A stretch of DNA of 64,000 nucleotides, taken from positions 1 through 64,000 of the forward strand of contig CALYLW010000125.1 of assembly GCA_944989445.1 (NCBI GenBank), written 5' to 3'. The translations under genes and the position numbers were made by a program. Position 1 is the stretch's first letter, and each line of letters begins with the position of its first letter. Below, in pieces: positions 1 to 9,347 of the stretch. The notes beneath the pieces are model-generated. The model saw only the letters and a program-made list of their open reading frames with translations. It ran no database searches and was not told where the DNA came from. This DNA comes from Ampullaceana balthica. Its lineage: Eukaryota; Mollusca; Gastropoda; Lymnaeidae.

Positions 1-200
1 TTCGACAGAGTCTATACATCATCCTTTAAGACATCGTCCTATACAAGGATTCTATACATCATCCCTTAAGACAGTGTCCTACACAATGATTCTATTCATC
101 ATCTTTTAAGACAGTGCCCTACACAATGAGCCCTATACATCATCCTTTAAGACAGTGTCCTACACAATGAGTCTATACATCATCCTTTAAGAAAGTGTGC
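1..200. repeat. ~40-bp tandem repeat, about five units
   Basis: Units beginning TCTATACATCATC recur at about 11, 51, 91, 132 and 172, giving a 40-41 bp period with a few substitutions per unit. The array runs off the left edge, so its full size is unknown. No coding frame runs through it. Confidence 0.85.
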
Positions 201-930
201 AGTAGTTAACTGACTTTCACAAACGAGATCCCTGCTCGAGTTCAATTTTTTTTATAAAATCTTCATCTTAAAGGCATTCTATGTAAAACTATTGCATTTT
301 GGTTTTTGAAAGAAAATAGCAATACAATATGCTTTGAGCAAGAGTTTTAATTCTTCTAATTGCATACATGCGTTTAGATTTTAAAAACAAATAATAACAT
401 TACAAAAAATAATAATATATTTTTTTAAAAGTTGCAGTACAGAATGTTTTAATAACAAGCCGTACAAAACGCTTTACTTTAACATTCTGAGTTAAAAGAT
501 ATTGTCTGATTATTCGATTGAATTCAAGGTCCTCTTTTCATTTCTTTATACTAACACAATATGAACTCAGACACACTGTTTGTTTTTGTTTATTATTCTA
601 TTGACATTTAGATTGTCTTCAAATAAGACACATTCATGTATTGTTAATTATACAAATCTGAAAAGAAAATATTATACTTAAAATTGTATTCTTTTAATAT
701 AACATTTATGTTAAGTAATTATATACAGTATTCCATCACTAATCGCGGGGTGGGGGGTTACGCCCCTTCCCCCGAAAAATTGCGAAAAACAACGAATATG
801 CAGTTTTAAAACGCCAATGTATGAGATAATATATGATTCTAAATTCTTCACAAACACTTTTCAAAAGACACGCTTACTAATTACTACATTAATAATTTAG
901 TAATATTGCATATAGTTATGTATTTCACCA
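201..930. other. AT-rich stretch, no gene seen
   Basis: No coding exon with plausible splice sites or family resemblance was seen. The sequence is AT-rich, with short A and T runs and a small G-run near 747-757. Confidence 0.5.
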
Positions 931-1197
931 AGGGGCCGTCCATAAAGTACGTCACGCTCCAGAGGGGGGAGGGGGTGTAAGAAAGTGTGACAGTTTGTGA
1001 TGGGGGGAGGAGGTGCGGCTCATATCTGACGTCACGATATTTTATATTAAATTTTAATTATTTTGTTAATGAAAAAAATGTTCGAAAGTGCGAAGTACTT
1101 TAGGTTTGGGGGGGGGATGTTCGGAGATTTGTGACAGGGGGGAGGGGGGAGCTAAAAATGGTCAAAAATTGCGTTACGTACTCTATGGACGGCCCCT
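931..1197. mobile_element. MITE family M1, short copy (TIR GGGGCCGTCCATA)
   Basis: The left end reads AGGGGCCGTCCATAAAGTAC and the right end is its near-exact inverted complement (GTACTCTATGGACGGCCCCT), so the element is bounded by terminal inverted repeats of about 25 bp. The interior is G-rich with the phrase GTGACAG, and no ORF is present. Three longer relatives lie at 9662, 26186 and 29136. It is inferred to be a non-autonomous DNA transposon; the superfamily is not clear from the ends alone. Confidence 0.75.
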
Positions 1198-1371
1198 AAT
1201 GTAATTTTTACAGCAAAACATATTTTAATAAAAATAAGCGTAATCACATGAGCACAGTAACAACGCGTAGCTTAGTTACCCAAACAGTATTTCTGTAAAT
1301 TAAGGTAATTTTCTGTACCTACAAACTATGTATTAGAATTGACAAAAAATGGAACAAATGTAAAGGCAAAC

Positions 1372-1441
1372 ATATATATATACAGTAAGCTCAGTTCAGG
1401 TAATAATAATAATAATAATAATACAGTACAGTACAGTACAA
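1372..1441. repeat. Microsatellites (TAA)n and (TACAG)n
   Basis: A short ATAT run is followed by (TAA)n around 1401-1422 and then TACAG repeats to about 1441. Confidence 0.85.
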
Positions 1442-1520
1442 GTAAATAATATTATACAATTGAAAAATACTGTATTGAAATAATTGAAACAATGAATATT
1501 GCTTGTGCACTCACCAATAA

Positions 1521-1724
1521 TCCTATATAATAAAAGGCAATGTTCTGTGCGGTCATCAATAGCGATTGGTCCCTCAAACTGCTACAGACTCCTACAGCCA
1601 ATCAATGGCGGAGAAAAATTAAATCTCATTTACATATTGAACGACGTTCAAAACGAGTTATTTTGTGTTCATTTTTGTCCAATAGTTTATTTTGGGTGGG
1701 TAAAGTTGTTATAACTATAATGTA
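1521..1724 (+). repeat. Interspersed repeat A, copy 1, left part (interrupted)
   Basis: This part starts TCCTATATAATAAAAGG after an A and shares the phrases GATTGGTCCCT and TTCAAAACGAGTTATTT with 11280-11524. It is cut at 1724 by the Helitron-like element 1725-3174. The rest of the copy resumes at 3175, where the sequence continues as it does at 11525. Confidence 0.65.
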
Positions 1725-1972
1725 CTAGACGCCCCGCGGCGTAGCATACGCCGCAGACTTGCTCATGGAGAGTGCAAAGATAGTGGAGAAAGAACGGACA
1801 CAAACTACAGCACGAAGAAATCAAAACAACGTGAGTGAGGAGGGACTGCCAACTCATTGTTGGTTTCGAGACATTTGCAGGCGAAATTCGATACACCCCT
1901 AACTTCTATGAAGTCAGCTATATAACGATAATCGGTTTAAACCCGGAGTTACATAATCGATAATCGATAATC

Positions 1973-2035
1973 GACGCATAATCTTCTGTATAGGGAGCGT
2001 CTGAAACAATAAGATAAAGAAGATAATAGGTTTTC
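1973..2035 (+). mobile_element. SINE/LINE tail fragment nested in Helitron copy 1
   Basis: The phrase ATAATCTTCTGTATAGGGAG, followed by GCGTCTGAAACAATAAGATAA, matches the 3' tail of the SINE at 6172-6450 and the fragment at 50703-50765. The Helitron copy at 41 kb lacks it, so it is probably a short 5'-truncated retroinsertion. Confidence 0.55.
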
Positions 2036-2309
2036 CAAAACCACACAACACGCAATTAACAACCCAAAATATGACTAACCCTCGCTAGGGTCGGCCAATC
2101 ACAGTTTATGTTTAAGGGATGGTAGTAATAAATGGGAGGCGGGTAACAACAACCTCAGTGTGCATGTCTTTACGTTTACTCGATATTTTTTTATTTACTT
2201 GGTGCTGCTTTTTGTGTCTGTACTCTCACCCCATCCCCCCACACTGTTCTTTGCACTGTCTATGATGAACAAGTCTGTGGCGTATGCTACGCCGCGGGTC
2301 TCCAGTGCC

Positions 2310-2768
2310 GTTAACTCAATGTGCCAAATTTTTCCAGGCAGAAGTAAAACTTTCCTAAATTAGACTAAAAATTCCCACATTCATTAAATAAATCCTGTTG
2401 ACTAAGCCAACAAGCGGGCTGTGGGCGTGCGTTCAGTTTGTTACTGGGAGAAATAAAAATAATACAACAATCTCTAAATGAAAACATCATTACGATCATT
2501 ACACCACTATATTGTATATTACAAAGAGTAAAAATGTATTTAATTGCTAAAAAAATATTAAATTAAAAAAATGAATGTTTTGTAATTTATTTTATTCATA
2601 ACCAATGAATCAATAATTCATCGTTACATACATTTCTTAGAGTCATGAATTATTGAAAAGACGAGATCTTTAATATTTTATATTTAATATATTATCAAGT
2701 CTAATTCAGTCCAATTAGACTATATCACCAGTTTTTGATTCTGACACTTTGATTCAGTCATTATATCC
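2310..2768. other. AT-rich insert in Helitron copy 1, unidentified
   Basis: Compared with the copy at 41 kb, about 460 bp of AT-rich sequence is extra between the hairpin module and the phrase GAGTTCCTTCTTTTCATT. No ORF or recognisable ends were seen. Confidence 0.4.
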
Positions 2769-2940
2769 AGAGTTCCTTCTTTTCATTAACTCACTGCCCA
2801 AACCAACCCCCTTTTGACAACTGTGTCTTTCAGGAAATCTTCACCCGTCACTAAATCACCGCGGTTCAGCTAGTCTTGGCAATAAAGGGGTAAAAGAACG
2901 TGCACAAACTGACATTTTTTAAAATATAATAAAAACCATG

Positions 2941-3010
2941 TTTTTGCTGGGTCTTGAACCCAGGACCTTCCCCGTATGAGGCGGACGTGATAACCAGTAC
3001 ACTAAGAATA
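2941..3010 (-). repeat. tRNA-Val-like module inside Helitron copy 1
   Basis: On the minus strand, TAGTGTACTGGTTATCAC matches a tRNA D-arm/A-box and GGTCCTGGGTTCAAGACCC a T-arm/B-box with a five-pair stem. The spacing resembles tRNA-Val. The acceptor stem is not complementary and the anticodon loop reads CTCATAC, so this is a tRNA relic rather than a working gene. The same module sits at the same place in the two other Helitron copies. Confidence 0.6.
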
Positions 3011-3174
3011 TCACGATATTCTGTGGAGGAACAATGCAAGTGAAATGCAAGGACCATTGTTGGTCTCGATACATTGGTCGACCCCAGCGAGGGTCATTCG
3101 TCATGCTTGGTTGCACATATTTGCGTTGTGGTGTCTCGCATGGTCAAATGAAGAGAATTATATATATATATAGA

Positions 3175-3500
3175 TGATAGTATTTTTGACGTGCTACACA
3201 TGTATGGCCGGTCGAAGAGGTGGGTCTCTCGACAAACTGTGGTGGAGGGAATGTAGGGTTCGTAACAGACCACTTTGTTGGGGGGGGGGCGTAGGGTCTC
3301 TTGACAGACAGCGGAGGGGGGTGGTGGGGTCTCTTGACAGACCGCTGAGAGGGGAAGGTAGGGACTCTTGACAGACCGCAGAGGGGGGAGGTAGGGTCTC
3401 TTGACAGACAGCGGAGGGGGGAGGTAGGGTCTCTTGACAGACCATGGTGTGGATAATGTAGTGATGTCCTTCCATGAACTTCACAGTTCACCGTCCATAG
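3175..3500 (+). repeat. Interspersed repeat A, copy 1, right part with minisatellite
   Basis: This is the continuation of repeat A after the Helitron insertion. ACACATGTATGGCCGGTCGA is followed by an array (about 3220-3450) of ~36-bp units containing GGTCTCTTGACAGAC and a G-run, then a shared phrase ATGAACTTCACAG. The same order occurs at 11525-11910. Long open frames across the array are simply translations of the tandem unit. Confidence 0.7.
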
Positions 3501-3524
3501 ACGGGCTTTGTTGGTAGTGAATGA

Positions 3525-3984
3525 TAATAAAACAACCCCGTAAAAACAAAGTTTTTGACTATAAATCCCTTATGTATGAGACATAACTAAAAGTATTGAT
3601 TATGCTCAAACGCGAAAAACATTTACAGACTGACACCGAGTGATATCCCCTGGCTTTAAAACCGGGGGAAAGAGACGAGAGGGATGTGGACATCGACGGG
3701 TCGGGGACAACGCATGAAATCAATTTGCACGTGAACAAAAAACAATAAACAAACCGTGAATTTGAATTACATATGTTATATTGAGATAAACTAAAAATGA
3801 ATTAATTTAATTACGTTAAGTTCGATAGATCTGAAATTTTGACACGATGCATTGTTCGGAGACACGAGTCTATGTGCCAAATTTGAGCTCGATTGCATCA
3901 CGGGGAGTGGGTCTTTTTTTACTTTTGTTTTTCCGCCCGACGACGAACGACAGAGACGGAAGTGAAGTTAATATAAGGGATTTA
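3525..3984 (+). repeat. Interspersed repeat B, copy 1
   Basis: It opens with CCCGTAAAAACAAAGTTTTT and ACTATAAATCCCTTATG and closes with TAATATAAGGGATTTAA, so the outer ends are short inverted repeats (AAATCCCTTAT / ATAAGGGATTT). Related copies lie at 38262-38740, 38741-39349 and 61233-61715. There is no coding potential. Classification is uncertain; it could be a foldback or Helitron-type element. Confidence 0.65.
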
Positions 3985-4616
3985 ATGATGCGATAGCGTT
4001 GAGAGCTTAACTGGCTAAAATGTGGGGCTGCGAATAGGCGAGGATATACTGTCTGCTTTAATAATTACTTTTAGTCTTAATTAAAAATGAAATAGGAATT
4101 AAACATAAATTGTTTTTTTAGTCAACTGTTCCAAAGTTTAAACAACGTCAAACCAAATAAAGGAAATTAGCTTATTTAAAAAACAAATAATAAATATTAC
4201 TTTTCTTTCATTCCGTTGAGGTTTTTTTTAAGAACACAAATAACTACCAAAGCAATTCGTACTTAAAGCATCGTCTCTTTGACCAGTGAGATGAACAACT
4301 TGCAAAATGTTTTACTTCGTGACAGATCCGCCTACCTCACTATCTAAATGTTGGGTAAAGTTACACTCATATCTTAATGGTCTCTTGACATGTTGAAAGG
4401 AAAGGGAAAACATGACGTCACATGTGCTTATAACCAATGAGAGCAGAGGAGTGCTGAACATACATACTCTCAAGTCTCACATGTTTCTCACATCCGTCTC
4501 TTGTGTTAAAACATATAGCATTAAATCTGAGCTGTAAAGTTTTAACCTTCATCAAGTTCTGCATGAATGAAAGTGTTCTAATGTCACATTTATTTGATAT
4601 TTTTAACTAGATAAAA
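3985..4616. other. Region upstream of the FREP gene
   Basis: No separate gene was seen. This stretch should hold the FREP promoter and 5' UTR, but no confident TATA box or initiator could be picked out. Confidence 0.35.
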
Positions 4617-4677
4617 ATGTTTTTCAATTTCAATTTGACGGCATTTCTTATCTTAATTGTCCCTCTCTGTTGTCGAG
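4617..4677 (+). CDS. FREP exon 1: signal peptide
   Basis: The ATG at 4617 opens a hydrophobic leader (MFFNFNLTAFLILIVPLCC), typical of a secreted protein. The exon ends CGAG before a consensus GTAAGT donor, leaving phase 1. The start is the only ATG in frame with the leader, and TAG at 4608-4610 lies close upstream. Confidence 0.8.
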
Positions 4678-7600
4678 GTAAGTTAAATCAATGTACTATG
4701 TAATTCTATAGAAAATTATATTGTAAATTACTTTATTTTTAAGATTTTAAGATACATTTTAAGATTTTAAGATACATTTTAGATAGCACAGTTATTTTTT
4801 TTTCTCTAGAGAACTATAGTAGATTATGCATATGATGTATAGGATAATCTACCAAATTTTTTTTTAATTATAAAAAAAATCATTATCAAGTTTCATTGCT
4901 GCTGAACATTTCAAATTGACAAAAGTAATCAATAAACACTAAACCTATAAACGAGAACAGAGAAACAAAAATATAAGTAAAAGTATATATTAGGGATTAA
5001 ATTGGAATTTGAATATATAGCAAAACAATAATATATAACACAACACTCAGAAAACAAAAGAATAAACACATTTTTCTTGTTCCATGTGTAGGAACACACA
5101 TACAAATCATTTCTTTTCTGTCTTGCATTAAGACGGGTCTTGAGTTGCCTGAAAAAATCAGAAAAATCGCCACATTATAAATATTCAAAACTCTTTTAAA
5201 AATGTCAGACAAGACATGAGAGAAGGATGTGACATACGTCATATGTGATATAGATGATATAGCTATAAATAACATAAAAAGTCAAGACTTGTTTAAAAAG
5301 CTATTGAAAAAATAGAAATAGTAATTTGTATCATACAAACAGAAAATTGTGTGCAAATTTGAAAGGTTTAATTTTTGAAGACTAATAATAAATAATATAA
5401 TAGCCCAAGTCACTCACTAGTTGGCGAGCTGGATGTTTCTGTAACGCTATGACGTCATTGTTTGAGCTTATATTTTAATAAAAGGTGTGCATCAGGGGGT
5501 ATGCAAAATAATTATAAATTAAGGATTCTTGCCGTAAAAAAATATTATAAGACGTCATTGTTTTAGCTTATATTTTAATTTTGGAATAGGAAACAATGTA
5601 AAAAGAGGAATTGAGGATTTATAATTATAAAATACTTTGTGTACATTTCAAGAAGTTAAATATGTCGTATTTATCAAACAAGGATATGTTACTTGGGCTT
5701 TTGACAAAAAAAACAACAAAAAACAACCCCTAGTTATTAATAAAATGTTAACCATTAAATTCAAACACAATATTTTGTTTGATAGATACAACTCATTAAT
5801 TTTTTAAACGTACTACATGAAGTCTTAATTATGTTCACTGCTCTCTATCTCTCATAGTATATATATATATGTTTGTGTGTGTGTATGTGTTTGTGTGTGT
5901 GTGTGGTCTGTGTGTGTGTGTGTTTGTGTGTGTGTGTGATCTGTGTGTGTGTGTTTGAGTGTGTGTGTGTTAGTGTTATACAGCTAGATACATATTAACA
6001 CATTTAGAAAACTTGTTTTTTTTACAATAATATGTGGGAAAAAGTATGAAAGAATTAATAAGAGGATATACAAATTACACTAGAATGGTTGTAATTTCTC
6101 ATTTCTACAGCATTTCTATGTCTAATAATTAAACAATCGTGTTTTAAAATGGCAATTAATGCATTCTCTTATCTATACAGACGCTCCTTCTATGCAGAAG
6201 ATAGTTGCGTCCACAGACCATGACAGATGATCTGTTGGCAAGTGATGCAGCATTCACAGGCCACGGCTTTGTGGGTTCCACGCATTACCCAGCCGCCTAA
6301 CTACATGTAGTGTTAGGTACCCATTCGGAGCGGGGTGACTCAGGGACGCCCTAGGCACCGGGAACAAACCCTTGCCTTCACACAGATTCGAACCCGTGAC
6401 CATCGGTACGACAGTCCAGTGCGCTGCCACTCGACCACCATGTCCCAATTAAACGTATACATGCCTCTATTTAATAAAATGTTGACGCCAGGAAAATGTC
6501 CAACATTATGCAACAAACTATTTTTTTAAATAACGTTTAATAAACTCTTTATTTTTAAGAACACATTAGATAAACGTATTATAATGATTGTATTTAAAGA
6601 ACGAATGTCACAAACGTTAATTTATTTTTTTACACGACGTTCTGTTTTGATATCTCTTTGATTTTCAACAGCTTTAAATAACTTAAATATTTAGATTTAT
6701 TTTTAAATTTCTAAATTAAGAATAAAAAAATATATTGATTTTAAAATTACGCCATTGAAATTATACATTCTTATATTTATCTTAACTTTCAGGTTTTGAA
6801 TTTACGTTCGACAGAAGAGAATTTCTCATTAAAGGTAAAATACAAAATACACAAACAAATTGTGCAATGAAAACAATAAATTTGAGCTTTATTTTTAGAC
6901 TGAGACGACAGTAAACGTTTCGGCTAATGCCTTCATCAGTACAACATAAAATACATTCTTACAATACTTACATAAGTAATAATAATATTCTTAAAACATA
7001 TTGTATTTTAAACTATTTATGTTAAATAAAAAGAAAGGAAAAACAAAAACAAACATGGACACAGGATATAGCAAAAAGGGGGAAGTATCCAAAGTTACAT
7101 TAAAGGTAGAAGCTATTGCGGTCTTCTACAATGTCAAGTTGACACCGTCAGTGACACAAATATGTTGAGCCTTAACAAATTGGATATTTATTATTTAAGA
7201 AATGAACTACTCCTGGCCACCATGTTAGCTGACAACTCAGAAATCCAAGCTTACACTGGAGACAACACCATCGTTATTGGGTCAATGTCCAAAGACCTTG
7301 GTGAATTTCATGTGTACTTCTCTGACGTCACCAACTGTTCTCAAACTATTTTATCTGCAAGATTCAATTTAAAAACTCTACTAGTGGCCTTGAAATCGCT
7401 GAAAAAATAACATTCCCCGTTTATTCTGATCGTAGCAAAACAGATACTTACTTCAAATCTCAAACTTCTTTCGAAGACTTGGACAAATTTAGTGTAATTT
7501 TAAACATTTTAAAATCGCCTGCAAAATCGATGACGAATTTTCCTTCAGACGAATTGTTAATGGAGCGAATAAAACCATCACAAACTCCAGGGTTAATTTC

Positions 7601-9283
7601 AAATGATAATTTTAAACAAAGAGAATCTGAGTTTGTTAAAACAAATCGAGATGACCTTGAAGTGCGTATGATCCAATTTGACAGTAAAATAGATGATATC
7701 AAATTAACACTAAAAGATGTAAAATCCCTTTGTAACAGGGAAGTAACAGAAAAACCTGATCAATCATTTTACGATTTAATTGAAAAACACATTAACTCAA
7801 AACTTTCTAATTTAGATAGAAAAATTGATGATATCAATGAAAAAATTCAACAATGCAATGACCCATTCAATTCCCAAATATTGAACGCCCTGAATGGAGT
7901 TAATACAAAAATGAATTTGTCAATGATCGAGAACAAACACTTTGAAACAAAGATGTCAAATTTTGAGATTAAAATAGCAGAAATATTCAACAATCACATG
8001 ATTATGAACACTACACTGAAAGAAATCCAGGAACAAGTACATATTATTAAATTATTTAACAAAGGAGAATTGTCGAGAGAGATTCTACAGTCTTTGACAC
8101 TACTGCACAATACGCTCAACCAATCAAATTTGTCGGAAATGGAAAGCAGAATGGCAGAAGTACTGAGAGAAATGAAGAATTTAAACTTAACGGTAAATGC
8201 TTTGAATCATAATGTAAATGAACAATCTTTCCAGGACGTTTCAAGAAATAAAACAGAGCAGCAATTATCCAGTCTAGATGAAAATCTGAAAGAACTGACG
8301 ATCACACTTGAATCTATAAAGACGTTATTTATTAATGTCACAAGGACTGTGGAAAAGAGCAACACTTATAGAGAAATCGACTCAAAAGTAAATATAATTT
8401 TCCATAAACATAGATAATTTGTGTATATTTATATTAAATTTATCAAATACTATATCCTATAAATCATATTTATATATATAACACATGATCTCTTACCTTA
8501 TCTGTTACAGACTCTCCTTCTATACAGAAGATTATTTCAATCTCCACCGAATTATTGCATACCAATTTGACGAACCATATTAAACTATCATGTGGCATAG
8601 AAATTATGTCCATTGCTTCGATGACAGGCGCTCCAAAATATTATGTCCTTAAACTTCTTATACGTGTACTTTATTCCCCATGCGATTTTACAAAATCTTG
8701 AATAATATTGACACATATCTCCGTCATGATCTTTTTTTAAAATCAACATGTGTTTCAAACTTACATCCTGCAATATTCGTCCCAGGGCAGTTAATGACTT
8801 TTTCTGTTATATAAGCTGTATGGATATTATTTTATTAATCCGATCGCCAATAAATTTTGAGAAGTTTTTGAATGATATTCTATGGCTACAATAGATCATT
8901 CTAGATAAAACTTGTAACATAAATAAAGCATGGCTCATATATAAAAACTACAGGGCATTGAAACACTTATGTCCAAAAGTTAACCATGTTGAATGATAAA
9001 ATTTTACCCTTAACGGTCACATTTGTCTACAATGTTCACTATGTTAAACTTTCTTATTTATTGCTCCATCGTCACGGATTGCAGTAGACGGCTTCCCTGC
9101 AGTAAAAACCACCAAATAAAACAATTTATGTGTATTTATTATGACAAAAATTTCGGTCACAATTTAACTAACAACATTGAATGTCTTTTTTACTTGTGTA
9201 TCTATCTGAAAGAAAATAGGTAAGCGGTCTTCAAACGCTAACTCGATCCTACTTCACCAAATCAATGCGATGTTATTTTCTAG

Positions 9284-9347
<64 letters not shown>

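Larger units (their letters stand above)
1725..3174 (-). mobile_element. Non-autonomous Helitron-like element, copy 1
   Basis: Read on the minus strand, the element begins TCTATATAT directly after A and ends in a perfect GC-rich hairpin (GCGGCGTA/TACGCCGC) followed shortly by CTAG with T after it. Those are the canonical Helitron ends (5' TC, 3' hairpin plus CTRR, insertion between A and T). The body shares a tRNA-like module and the phrase TTATCGATTATGTAACTCC with 41067-42063 and 63424-64000. It carries no Rep/helicase, so it is non-autonomous. Two later insertions appear to be nested in it (about 1973-2035 and 2310-2768). Confidence 0.7.

Noticed and set aside
3144..3491. Pro/Ser-rich frames with repeated CQETLPPPS-like units, also at 11534-11794
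   Set aside because: They follow the GTCTCTTGACAGAC minisatellite in repeat A and are open in more than one frame.
6911..6941. An active hammerhead ribozyme
   Set aside because: The core order is right, but stem I does not pair with the flanks and stem III is very short.
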